Source: Hygrophila difformis (lineage: Eukaryota; Streptophyta; Magnoliopsida; Lamiales; Acanthaceae). From it: a DNA stretch of 64,000 nucleotides. Every line of letters starts with the position of its first letter. Position 1 is the first letter of the stretch. The stretch is taken from positions 21,051,073-21,115,072 of the forward strand of contig JAOANR010000015.1 in the NCBI GenBank assembly GCA_030278955.1. The letters run 5' to 3'. The position numbers and the translations under genes were made by a program. Shown here piece by piece: positions 33,620 to 43,996 of this stretch. Below the pieces are notes generated by a model, which saw only the letters and a list, made by a program, of their open reading frames with translations, was not told the DNA's origin and searched no databases.

Positions 33620-35386
33620 TTGAATTTGATCTTTTTCTTTAAATCTTCATAGGGCCAGACAACGGGGCGACCATTCATGAGATCACGAACAATTCTCATG
33701 CAGGTTTCTGCAGTGTGACCAGGTAAACTACAATAGAGACAATCTCTGCGTCGTTTATGTGATGTAGAGACATCCTGTTGTGACAGTGAGCTTGATTCAG
33801 CATTTAAGTTTCCACCACTAACAAATAGCCTTTTTCCTATAGATACTTGATTCTTGTACCCAATTCCAGTCATATCTCTGTAGCTCTTTCCAATGGATAG
33901 AACTTCATCTAGTTTGCCTTTCCCTTTAGCCATCTTTTCCAAGTCAGCAACTCGAATCTTCAATTTAATAGATTCTTCCCTGAATAACTCTTTCTCTTTG
34001 GTCAAAGTAGTAACCTGAAGTTTCACTTCATCATACTTTCCTTTAAGAACTTTTAGATCATCAGCAGCTTTATGTTTTTCAGCTTCAACTTTCTCCAAAG
34101 TCAGACCAATGTCAATAAGTTGTTTTGACAACTGCTCATTCTCCTGAACAGCATCTTCATACTCCTGTTTGAGTTCTTCATAGATATCAACTAGTTCTTT
34201 GTAGAGACTACCTGATTCAGCTGAAACAATAGAAGAGATGTCAATAATTAATTGAATTGACTCAGAGTTACCTTTAGAAGGGGTAGGACTGGCTTTTCTA
34301 GTCATGAATGCAATGACATCTTCATCATCACTTGATTGATCATTTTCAGCTTCATCTCTAGAGTCATCACTCAAAGTGGCTTGAAGTGCTTTCCATTTAT
34401 TCTTCTTAGCAGTAGGACATTCAGCTCTCACATGGCCTTTTCATTCACATTCAAAACATCTGATCTCAGAAGATTTTTCAGACTTATCATCATCTTTATC
34501 CTTCTTAGATCTCCGAAACTTTCCATCATCTTTCTTCTCATTTCTGTTGTTCTGTTTCTCCGTCGTTACTGGGTTGTCAGAACATCGATTTTTCTTCTAA
34601 AATTTCTTGAAATGCTTATTCTGAAGCATCTTTCCAATCCTCTTGGAGAGTAAAGAAACTTCCTCTTCAAAATCGTCAGAAGGCTCATCTTCGGCTTTGA
34701 ATGCGATATTCTTGTGTGATTTTTCTGAGGCTAAATGATTTATCTCATATGTTTGAAGAATACCAACCAATTCCCTCAAGGACATTGTCTTGATCTTCTC
34801 AACTTCTTCAAGGGCTGCTAATTTTGCAGAATATTTCTTAGAAACAGTCCTAAGAAACTTCCTTATAAGCTTTGATCCTTCAAAAGTCATACCAAGAGCC
34901 GTGGCTTGATTCACAATATCTTGAAATCTTTCAAAATAAGATGTCATATCCTCATCATTTGTCATTCTCAAGCTGTCAAAGATAGATTCGATTCGCTGTA
35001 GCCTGGTTGTCTTGACATCCTCCGAACCTTCATGTTGAGTTTCCAAGAAATTCCAAGCTTCGTAGGCAGACGTACAATCGGCGATCATTCTGAATTGCGC
35101 TTCATCCATGGCACCACTGATAGCATTAAGAGCTGTGTAGTTTGCTTGTCTCGCAGTTCTCTCGGCTTGAGTAAGTACGGCGTTGGTGGCCGGCCGGATT
35201 GTTGTTGTAGCCGTCTCTCCTTCACCAGTGCGAACCCGTCTTGTTGTTTGAGTCATTGCTCCAGAACTGAATCCCAAACACTATCTCCTTGAGCAAAAGA
35301 TAATTCCGCATCCTAGCTTTCCAATACGCATAATCGCTTCCATCAAACAAAGGCGGACGAGTATTAGATGCTCTTTCACGATTCAT
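33580..35386 (-). pseudogene. Copia gag with UBN2 domain, zinc knuckle and coiled coil
   Basis: ATG 35386 (MNRERASNTRPPLFDGSDY) begins a UBN2-type gag. A frameshift near 35290 moves to the frame holding the main domain (SAYEAWNFLETQHEGSEDVK, FDSLRMTNDEDMTSYFERFQ, KFLRTVSKKY). TAG at 34597-34599 follows HFKKF. Downstream a CCHC knuckle reads CFEC, then Glu and a TGA stop, then KGHVRAEC, so a stop sits inside the zinc knuckle at about 34441. A long coiled coil (34200-33900) and a second knuckle, CLYCSLPGHTAETC, follow before protease. Gag would coat the RNA; this copy cannot make it. Confidence 0.85.
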
Positions 35387-35435
35387 GATTCTTAATCTTG
35401 AATGAATGGATTTCCTCAGCTGCGTTAGAGGACTT

Positions 35436-35447
35436 GCTCTGATACCA
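35436..35447 (-). other. Primer-binding site of the Copia element
   Basis: Minus strand TGGTATCAGAGC, three bases inside the 5' LTR, complementary to initiator tRNA-Met. It is the same 12-mer as in the Tekay-derived element. Confidence 0.93.
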
Positions 35448-35450
35448 ATT

Positions 35451-36134
35451 TGACGGTCCCTTATACTTCAAGATTCAGTTACGGTTGTTAACGCTATGTT
35501 CTAAGTACATGTTTGCAAAAGCAGTAAAGAACACAATCAATTTGTTGACCCAGTTCGGTTTTGCAATCTACATCTGGGGGATACCAATCCAGGGACTTGA
35601 ACTAGACTAAAGATCAAAATCACAGACTCAATCTAATGCCTAAAACCAAGAAATCAAACTCTCACCCTAGATGAACAAATCTAGTAGAGCAGTATAGTTA
35701 GGACTCCCCCTCAACTACGGCTGTAGGGAAACCATCCTATTTGAATTCACCAAGGCACGATCACGATTTGTCAATTCTCCATGACCTTCATCTTTTCTCC
35801 CTGAATCTCCAGAAATCAATCTTGATAGTAGATCACAATACCTTCAGATATTCACAGTGTAAACTGAATCTTCTATCTTGTTCTTCTAACAATTTCTCTA
35901 TAAGTTCTTGAAGAACATTTACAAGACTCTCTCTCTGTAATCTCAAATAACGAAAAATTAGAAAACTCTCTGAAAAATCCTATCTAGATTACAGACTCTG
36001 CAATACTTAAATAAGTACATAATGAAAATAACTTCCAGCAGGGTTAACTGTCGTCGTCAACCGGATGTACTAACACCTGAAAAATCATCTCAATGAAAAG
36101 TACAAGGTTAAGTTGTCAAAGCAATGTACTAAAA
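35451..36134 (-). repeat. 5' LTR of the Copia element
   Basis: 684 bp, about 97% identical to 27586-28268. The outer end reads TACTAAAA instead of TACTAACA, a point change at the terminus. Confidence 0.95.
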
Positions 36135-36593
36135 TACCGAAATATGCCGACAAATATCGAAAATACCGAAATATGCCGGAAAATACCGAAAAATACCGAA
36201 AATTTTACATACCGAATAATGCGTTACATACCGTTACAAATCGACATACCGAACTATACCAGATTAAATTAATACCGTCAACATATTCCAATCGCGGGTA
36301 TACCGAAAAATTACTTAAATTGGCCCTTCAAAGTTCCAAATGTCTTAACATAATAATAAATATTAAACTTGAAAATAATATTAAAATTAATATTTCGATA
36401 TTACGGTATACGGAAATACCGAAAATCTCGTATGCACATACCGTTACCGTACCATTTTTTTTCGGCATACCTAATTAAATTTCGGTATACCTAAATTTCG
36501 GCATACCTAAATTTCGATATTTTTCGTTAATTTTCGATACAGTAAGCTCGGCATACCGAGTTTTCAGTAATTTTTTCCACCCCTAATGCCAGC

Positions 36594-36801
36594 TTAGGGT
36601 TTTTTCTTCTGATTTTTCTGTGCAGTTTGTTGGAATTTAGATTGACCTACGGGTGATGCCAATATTTAACTTTTTACCAAGTTTATCAAGATTGAAATCT
36701 CATCTTTAATTGTTTTTGGTCTTGGAAAGATCCGATATTATAAGATTGAATTTAAATCCTAAAATCTTACCAAATTGTAAAAATAGATAAAGATAATTGT
36801 A
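36594..36801. other. Intergenic DNA
   Basis: Starts with host sequence that joined the left TSD before the hAT-A insertion. No gene is seen. Confidence 0.5.
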
Positions 36802-36917
36802 CTCCCTCCGTTCCGTTTTAGTTGTCTCTTTTAGCTCAATTTCAATAACCAAGATATGCATTAATTAACTCATAAATTTCGATGTCTAAAAAGACTACTA
36901 TTTTGGAATGGAGGGAG
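36802..36917. mobile_element. Stowaway MITE
   Basis: 116 bp bounded by TA on both sides, with inverted ends CTCCCTCCGTTCC and GGAATGGAGGGAG. TIR sequence, TA target duplication and size fit the Stowaway (Tc1/mariner-derived) family. Confidence 0.93.
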
Positions 36918-37217
36918 TACATATTAACAAGTGAAAACATAACATAGAATATTATTAAGTAAATGAAACGATAAATTACTATAAACAGTCGAATATAAAA
37001 TTCAAAACTAGTTTTATGATAAACATGAAACTACATGAGCATATTTCAAATTTTGCAGGATCATATCGTATAAGATCGTGAGATCTTATAATAAAAATTA
37101 CGTTTTTACAATCAAGATCGAGATCTTACTAAATTTAAGATTCTACAAAGATTTGAATCATTTTTAAGGAGTGATATTTTAGAATTGTAACTTCTAAAAT
37201 CAAGTTCGAATATCTTA

Positions 37218-37384
37218 CTCTCCTCATTCCATTTTATTAATCTTTTTAGAAATTAAAAATTATTTCACAATAGTTATCATTTTTTAATATTTTGAGTATT
37301 TATGTATATTTTCCTTATATTGCCTTTTAGCATATATAAATGCTATTTCGAAATATTTATTACAAAATTGTTTAGTTGGAGGAG
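37218..37384. mobile_element. Diverged Stowaway-like MITE
   Basis: 167 bp between TA dinucleotides, with left end CTCTCCTCATTCC and right end TTGGAGGAG (inverted). The interior is AT-rich. It is more diverged than the neighbouring copy. Confidence 0.6.
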
Positions 37385-37949
37385 TAAAAATAAAAAATTA
37401 TGAATTAATTAATGTAATCCTTAATGTTTTTTTTATTTTTTTGAGAAGCTGAAACTAGTGAAAGGGTCGTGAGAGACCACACAAATTACAGAATGATAAA
37501 GGGATGAGATAAGGGTCGTGTGGGGAAACGAGCCTACAACTTTAAAATTGAAAAAACATGAACTTGATCGTTTGGACAAGTGTCCGTATCCCATGCATTA
37601 ATACTTAATTATTTTAGGTGAATATCAGGGTATCCCCAGGCCACAATGGACCCAAGACTAATCCTTCGAGGATCTGCAAGGACAATTAAAGGCGTCTCAC
37701 CCAAAACAGTTTTTTGCATATGCATTAATACTTAATTATTGAAAATGAGATGGAATAAACATTAGCAAATGAAACGGAGCGAGTAATAACTATGCTTTCT
37801 ATAATTAATTAATGCACGAAAAAAGACGAGAAAACAATCTCAGACTACGATTTTAGCAGCAGATGACGGGATGCAAAGTCCCCGAGTTCAACCTAGTTAG
37901 TAAGCGTTGACTGAATAGTACTCCAATTTCTTTTGGGCACGATATTTGG
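37385..37949. other. Intergenic DNA
   Basis: AT-rich, no gene. One MITE-like end, GAAACGGAGCGAGTA, lies near 37765-37780 without a clear partner. Confidence 0.4.
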
Positions 37950-38075
37950 AGAATGTTTGGGAATGAGCGGATCCACTAACAGATAGCGGATTTGAATAGA
38001 GAACTGTGAGATAATATGTTCTTTTAATCTGTTACTCCTATTTGCTAGTGGATCCGCTGACTCCCAAACATACTC
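37950..38075. mobile_element. Foldback MITE with ~30-bp TIR
   Basis: Left arm ATGTTTGGGAATGAGCGG (37953-37970) continuing to GATCCACTA pairs with right arm CTAGTGGATCCGCTGACTCC continuing to CAAACAT (38045-38071), with few mismatches around a ~66-bp loop. The superfamily is uncertain (PIF/Harbinger- or hAT-like). Confidence 0.7.
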
Positions 38076-38248
38076 TTTATGTGGGAATATTTATGTGGGA
38101 ATAGTTAGTATTTAATATAAAGATAGATTAGAGTTTAAAATGAGAATAAATTAGGAATTTATGTAATTTGATTGTAATGTATTTGAATTTTTAAGTGATT
38201 TATTTATGTGTGATGTGATAGTCATGTGTTTAAAATTATAATATACTA

Positions 38249-38623
38249 CTACCTCCGTTCTCTTGAAATTGCAATATTCACTACATGTACGCAATCCAAT
38301 GCATATCGTTGTTGATTAATAACTTAAATTTTATTTACATAAAAATTAAAAAAAAAATTACATTATAAAATTTCAAGACAAGACGAATCCAACAAGATCT
38401 TACTTCACTATATTTTTTCTTGTATAACTATGATCAAAATTTGAATCAAAGTTAAACGATGAACAGTAGCCAAAAGTGAAATGTTTCACTTTCAAAAGTG
38501 AAGTATTTATTAATGTGATGTGATGGTAGTGGGTTTGATAATTAAAGTATATAATTATTTTCTAAAAGGGAAATGTGACAATTGCAGTGATACGGACCAA
38601 AAGAAAAAATGAGACGGATGGAG
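38249..38623. mobile_element. Stowaway-like MITE next to the kinase promoter
   Basis: Ends CTACCTCCGTTCTC and (inverted) CTCCATCCGTCTCA lie between TA dinucleotides, about 375 bp apart. The right end is less than 100 bp from the TATA box of the CIPK gene, so it may supply promoter sequence. Confidence 0.6.
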
Positions 38624-38720
38624 TATAAAATATTGGACCAGAAATCCAGGGATCTTCCAGATAGAAATCCTTACTTCTCTATCATATTCATTCAATCAGT
38701 GTACAGTGTAGATCCTACAG

Positions 38721-38728
38721 TATATAAA
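38721..38728 (+). promoter_or_regulatory. TATA box of the CIPK gene
   Basis: TATATAAA lies 84 bases upstream of the ATG at 38805, followed by a short CA/CT-rich leader. Position and sequence fit a canonical plant core promoter with transcription starting near 38750. Confidence 0.75.
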
Positions 38729-38804
38729 AGCACTCCTAGAAACAAGATACCTAAGGCAGGCAATTATTTCCCCCCAACACCCTTCCCACTCTATTCATCC
38801 CCAA

Positions 38805-40160
38805 ATGGGCACCCCGTCCCCGCCGCCACCCCGACTCCGCCGCACTTCCACTCCCTCTGCCGCCGGCGGAAGCGGCTCCATCATACTCGACAAGTACCAA
38901 CTCGGCCGCCTCCTCGGCCGCGGCAGCTTCGCCAAAGTATACCTCGCCCGCCTCCTTGACGGCTCCGACACCACTGAAGTCGCTGTTAAAGTCATCGACA
39001 AGGCGGCCACCGTCGACGCCGCCATGGAGCCGCGGATACTCCGTGAGGTCGCCGCCATGCGCCGCCTCCACCACCACCCCAACATCCTCAAGCTCCACGA
39101 AGTCATGGCCACGAAGTCCAAGATCTACCTCGTCATGGAGCTCGCCACCGGCGGCGAGCTCTTCGCCAAATTGAGCCGCTGCCGCCGCTTCCCGGAACCC
39201 ACCGCCCGCCGCTACTTCCAGCAGATCGTCTCCGCGCTCCGCTTCTGCCACCGGAACGGCGTCGCCCACCGCGACATCAAGCCCCAAAACCTCCTCCTCG
39301 ACCAGAACGGCGCCGTCAGAATCACGGACTTCGGCCTCTCCGTCCTCACCGACCTCAAAATCAGCGACGCCGGCCTCATCCACACCGCATGCGGCACGCC
39401 GGCCTACACCGCCCCGGAGGTCGTCTGTCGGAAGGGATACGACGGGGAGAGGGCCGACGCCTGGTCCTGCGGCGTCCTCCTCTACGTATTCATCGTCGGC
39501 GCCCTCCCATTCGACGACTCCAATTTATCCAATATGTACCGCGCAATGCACCGCCGGGCATTCGAATTTCCCGATTGGGTCTCCAAACCGGCGAAGCTGG
39601 TCATCTACCGACTCCTCGATCCAAATCCCAAAACTCGATTAACCCTCGATGAACTAACGAAGCTCTCCTGGTTCAAGAAATCGTTTTCCCAGGACAATCT
39701 GATCGCAAAAACATCACCGGAGGAGATTTCTTCCGACGAGGGCAACAAAAATCCACAAAAAGCCACAGCCTTCGACATAATATCGATGTCGTCGGGGCTG
39801 GACTTGTCGGGGCTGTTTGAATCCTCGGCTAATAGAAAAGAGATGAGATTTAGCAATAGTGGGATAAGGGTGGGGGAGATAGAGGGGAAAGTGATGGGGG
39901 TAGGGGAGGAATTGGGGTATAAGGCAGAAAGGGGGTGGGGGAAGGGAGGTATGAGAATGGTGAAGGGGAGGGTGGCGTTGGGGGTAGAGATATGGGAAGT
40001 AGGGGTGGAATTGTGGCTGATAGAGGTGAGGTTGATTGAGGGAGGATCAACAATGGAGTTTGGGGAATTGCAGTGGGAAGAGATGAGGTTAGGGTTTGGG
40101 AACATTGGGATCATACCATGTAATGATGTAGACCATCCATGGATGATGAAGTCTAATTGA
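38805..40160 (+). CDS. CIPK7: CBL-interacting protein kinase, CIPK4/7-like
   Basis: Intronless gene of 451 residues. CIPKs bind calcineurin B-like calcium sensors and phosphorylate membrane transporters and other targets in stress and nutrient signalling. Visible kinase motifs: Gly loop LGRGSFAKV (37-45), Lys62 in VAVKVIDK, catalytic HRDIKPQN with Asp157, DFG at 175-177, activation segment ending TAPE (202-205). The CBL-binding NAF motif reads TAFDIISMSSGLDLSGLFE (321-339), with Thr in place of the first Asn, as in CIPK7 relatives. The last ~90 residues form the PPI-like region. Start choice: first ATG after the TATA box with CAAATGGG context. The kinase half is very GC-rich (codons ending C/G), the C-terminal fifth AG-rich. 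The paralog assignment CIPK7 versus CIPK4 needs a tree; the family call is firm. Confidence 0.93.
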   Translation: MGTPSPPPPRLRRTSTPSAAGGSGSIILDKYQLGRLLGRGSFAKVYLARLLDGSDTTEVAVKVIDKAATVDAAMEPRILREVAAMRRLHHHPNILKLHEVMATKSKIYLVMELATGGELFAKLSRCRRFPEPTARRYFQQIVSALRFCHRNGVAHRDIKPQNLLLDQNGAVRITDFGLSVLTDLKISDAGLIHTACGTPAYTAPEVVCRKGYDGERADAWSCGVLLYVFIVGALPFDDSNLSNMYRAMHRRAFEFPDWVSKPAKLVIYRLLDPNPKTRLTLDELTKLSWFKKSFSQDNLIAKTSPEEISSDEGNKNPQKATAFDIISMSSGLDLSGLFESSANRKEMRFSNSGIRVGEIEGKVMGVGEELGYKAERGWGKGGMRMVKGRVALGVEIWEVGVELWLIEVRLIEGGSTMEFGELQWEEMRLGFGNIGIIPCNDVDHPWMMKSN

Positions 40161-42069
40161 GTTTTTGACTTCATTGAGGGAGTTTGGGATTTTTGGTTAT
40201 GGTGGTTTCTTGGGAAAGTGTTTGGGGATTGTTTTGTGATTTTGTGTTGTAGTCTTCTTTAAATTTGTAAATTAGCTAGTGATCATATGTAGTGTATTTT
40301 TTGTAAATGAACCAGTGCTTCTTTTTGAAGTGATAAGCTAGCTTTGAGCTGCATTATTATTGGTTTATGTAATTTTCTTGCAGAGAACTAGCTAGAGATT
40401 AAATAATTGCCACACTTTGTACAATTTTCAGATTTTAACAATCAAAGTCCAAAGATTTCAAAGTATAAAAATTCATCGGTCTGCACAAGTTAAGTGGAAT
40501 ATATGCTCCCTAAAACTCTTTTGAATCCAACATATAACATTGATGGAGTTTAGGTGTGATCAGACAGCCAGTGAATGAACATTGGCAATCACACATTTAT
40601 TAAAAGGGTCTGTAAGTTTTTAACACTTTTTTTATTGTTGGTTGGAGTAATTAAGATTTCTTCAGCACATCTGTATGTTTGCATCATCAGACAGGCGAGG
40701 AACCAAAGAAAGAAGTGGATTGGGCTTTACATAATTAATGAGGCCCACCTGGTAATTTAAGCCCATCATTGTAATGGACATATACTTCATGCGTATAGGT
40801 TGGGCCCAAGTAATTTGTATTGGAATGAACGTTGAGTCAAAAATCAAAATCATACTAGCGATGCTTATGCGTGAATTATCCTTCGGTTATGGCGGCCCAC
40901 TACTTATTATTGAAGTTGGCAAAACAACAGAAGGTGTAAGTGTGTAACCAAATATTATACTATTTATAGGTTATGTTGCTGAAATGTTAAATAAAAGATG
41001 TATAAAGAAATACTACTATTTAGACAAGCGCTAAAGCAAAATGAGAGCATTGTCTTGGTATCTCTACTTGCAGAAAGGAACTGGGATTTTGTTGTGGTCT
41101 TACCGGCCACTTGAAGGATGTCAATTGGGAACACAAATATATTTGCGGCGAAAACAAAAAATTCTTGTGGTGGTGTAAAATACTTTAAACATAAATGCAC
41201 AATATAATTTATTGAACAATTCACGACTTAAAATAAATATGGGAAATTATCTGGCTTCGACTTCTCAATTAAAAAAAACAAAGATATTATGGGGAAACTT
41301 AAGTACGTAGCCATCATGGCCAAAAATAAATTAAAGAATGCATGTTTTATGATGAGCTTTATATTCTTTGAAATCTGTAACAAAAAAATAAAAATAAAAA
41401 TAGGGGTTGTTTGTATTAAAATATTGTATAAGTCAACCCACATCACAACAAAAAAATGTGTTTTAAAAAGGGATTAGGATTGAATGTTGATAATATTATA
41501 AGATAATAGTATAATTTAAAACGCTTTATATTAAAAAAAAAAAAAACTACTTTAAATGAGAACGGAGGAAGTAGTACTTTTTTAATAATTTAAGATAATA
41601 GTATAATTTAAAACGCTTTATTTAAAAAAAAAAAAAAAAACTACTTTATCCGGAAACAATACTTTACCAGTCCTTTAGTCATCTATTGTGGTCTCTCAAA
41701 ATCACACACCAAGTCTCATCAATCTCAAGAACTTTTTCTTATGATATATAGAGGACTCTATACAGATTCACACATGTGCCCATAGATAATACGGGGTATA
41801 TAGACACATGCAATAGACAGATGCATAAGGTAGAACACACTTGATCAACGGAGTATTGGAGGCCACGTACGCTCAACACATTGAAATACATGCACCATGC
41901 CATAGGAATAACATCGACATATCCAAATATATATTTACAAATCCGGATTCCCCCGAGTACAATAGATTTTATGAAAACGTTATTTCACAAAAGTTCTTTC
42001 AAAGATTATTTTTTCCACAAAAATTTCTTAACATGTAACCTCCGTACAGACATGAAGGTCCACTTATAA
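40161..42069. other. CIPK 3' region and AT-rich intergenic DNA
   Basis: The 3' UTR of the kinase probably ends within 40250-40450; no strong AATAAA is seen. Between 41490 and 41650 a ~55-bp segment (AAGATAATAGTATAATTTAA, then an A run and ACTACTTTA) is duplicated, and a MITE-like end GAACGGAGGAAGTAGTA lies at 41558-41574. No gene is evident. Confidence 0.5.
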
Positions 42070-42707
42070 TGACCCGGTAGTTTGCATGTACTTGAAACAA
42101 CAGGAGATTGATAGATTATTGTAAAACAATTACAGAAAGTAAAACAGGCACGACATTTGGTAATCCAGTTCGGTCCTTTCAACCTACGTCTTGGAGATTC
42201 CAATCCAAGCGACAAACACTACCAATGAGACTCAAAAAATATAAGACTCAATCCACGATCCTATCTAGCTTGGTTTGATCGTTAGGACTTCCCATCGACA
42301 ACAGATCTCACTACGATTAAGAACTAGACTCTTCTTACTGAAGCCTAGCTGACTAACATGGTCCTATCAAATCAAGAAAATCCCCATCTTCTTGATTTAA
42401 AACTCGAAAAAGAATACAATCGATGAAGTACAAAATCTTAAGATTCTAAGTCAAATTACAGAACCAATACCAACATGAAGAACATGAACTTGATCGACTA
42501 AAGAACTCTCTTCTAAATCTTTGAGAAAATCGATCACCGAGAACATAAGGATTTTAGAAGAAATGCAAACACTAATCCTAAGACACCTCTGGAATATATA
42601 GTCTTCAATATATAGGCAGTTACGTTGTCCTGGTTAGTTCTGTTGTCGATGGGATATATATGGAAACATCCGGTGACTCTGCATGAAAAGTCTTACGCGT
42701 ACTAACA
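42070..42707 (-). repeat. SIRE-like LTR fragment or solo LTR
   Basis: Resembles the Copia LTR at 27586-28268 in order and key words: TGACC…, TCCAGTTCGGT followed by CAACCTACGTCTTGGAGAT, TCCAATCCAAG, and a final GTACTAACA. It is clearly diverged, with no internal region next to it. A TSD was not recognised, so a truncated copy cannot be excluded. Confidence 0.65.
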
Positions 42708-43048
42708 AGACATAATTATAGAATCCTTCAAGTAACATGTAACATGTCAAATAATTAAAAATCCAACCCTTCACAAGTCATATAATTAGCATGGTAGTAC
42801 GTGGATTGATAGGTTAAAGCCATTGAGGTTCAAAGTTTCTTGAAAAAATTCGGCACACTAAAAGCGTCGATAAATAAAATATTTTGGGAATGATCAAACA
42901 CGCCAAAAATTCAAAACTTTACAAGATAGGTTTTAAAAAGAATAAGGGGCAATTTTCATGAAGACACCTAAATGAAATTTAGAACAGAAATAGGCAAAAC
43001 AGAGGGTTCAAGGCAGAGGACTTAAAAATTGCGAAAATCACTGTACAC
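42708..43048. other. Intergenic DNA
   Basis: No gene or clear repeat structure seen. Confidence 0.4.
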
Positions 43049-43057
43049 CGCTGTATG

Positions 43058-43987
43058 GGAAAAAAGAACCAAATGGTCCACTAATTTACCAAATTTTTTC
43101 AATTGGTCCAATAATTTAAGAATTAACTAATATAATTCCCTAATTTTCTTAATCCACGACACAATAGATCCAAAAATTTCTTAATTACTTCCATTGCCGA
43201 CGTGGTGGAGGATTAAGAAAGACAAATCACGTTGACCGGGTTAAATAGTAAAAAATAAATATAAAAAATTAAATTAATGAAATTGGAATGCAGGTGGGAC
43301 CCACACCAATTGGTATCATCTTCCCCAAATTGAATTGAATCGGGAACAGCAACAGGTCCGGCAGCCCGCGGTTCTCCAATCGCCGGCCACACCACCTTCA
43401 CCTTTTCCGGCCAAGCACCACCTTCGCACCGCCTTCCACTTCGGCTGCCTCACCTTCCTTTCGCCCCCGTCAAATTCAGCCCCTCACCTCCGTCCAGATC
43501 CGGCAGCACCATCATCATCACCATTTCAATCTGAAAAATCCGGCGAGTCCCACCATTTCCGCCCAGCTCCAAAGCTCCGGCAGTCCTTCCATTGTTCATT
43601 CCTCAATTCCTTGAACCCCAAAGTGCCGAAAACCCTCGAAATTATCTCCGACCAAGCTCCCTGCCGTCGCCGTCCCTCCGACCATCACCAAGAAGCTGCT
43701 GCCCTCCACACTCTTCTCTATCAGCCAACTTCACGGCAATAACAACACAGCCGCACCGTGCAACCATTTGGGGATTTTACCATTTAACCCTGCCACATCA
43801 ACATCCAACACGGTCCACAGGATTTGACTCTCTTAATCAGTTTGACACGTGGGCAATTAAAGCAATTAAGGGAAATTTGGATGTATTTTGCGTGGATTAA
43901 GAAACTTAATGGATTATTTTAGTTAATTCATAAGTTATTGGATTGAAAAATTTTGGTAAATTAGTAGATCATTTGGTTTTTTTTTCC
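43058..43987. mobile_element. Non-autonomous Mutator-like element with long TIRs (Pack-MULE candidate)
   Basis: 930 bp. Both ends start GGAAAAAA(G/A)AACCAAATG and stay similar for about 100 bases in inverted orientation (43058-43155 and 43890-43987). A perfect 9-bp TSD, CGCTGTATG, flanks it (43049-43057 and 43988-43996), diagnostic of Mutator. The interior 43340-43740 is strikingly GC- and proline-codon-rich compared with its AT-rich arms, which suggests a captured piece of a host gene. It has a 135-codon low-complexity frame from 43335 of unknown origin. Confidence 0.9.
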
Positions 43988-43996
43988 CGCTGTATG

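Larger units (their letters stand above)
27586..36134 (-). mobile_element. Copia element of SIRE-like type with an extra ORF, 8.5 kb
   Basis: Complete element on the minus strand: 5' LTR 36134-35451, PBS 35447-35436, gag, protease, integrase, RT, RNase H (degenerate), extra ORF 30185-28639, PPT 28279-28269, 3' LTR 28268-27586. A 5-bp TACCG flanks both ends (27581-27585, 36135-36139), though this word is frequent in the hAT-A target. The LTRs differ at about 20 of 684 positions. The YVDDIIFGATSEQL motif and an additional ORF after pol fit the SIRE/Maximus group. All long frames carry stops or frameshifts. Confidence 0.9.
20333..36585. mobile_element. hAT-type element (hAT-A), ~0.66 kb, inflated to 16.25 kb by nested insertions
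   Basis: The left end TAGTGGTGCC followed by A6 and the right end (reverse complement) TAGGGGTGGAAAAAA form short imperfect TIRs. Both are followed inside by many TACCG/CGGTA subterminal repeats, as in Ac/Ds-like hAT elements. A perfect 8-bp TSD, ATGCCAGC, lies at 20325-20332 and 36586-36593. The hAT-A sequence itself is only 20333-20432, 27475-27585 and 36135-36585. The remainder is hAT-B with a LINE, and a Copia element. No transposase is present, so it was a MITE-like non-autonomous copy. Confidence 0.85.

Noticed and set aside
38751..39383. 210-codon minus-strand frame over the kinase
   Set aside because: It is the mirror of the GC-rich CIPK coding sequence, with low-complexity Ala/Glu/Val content.
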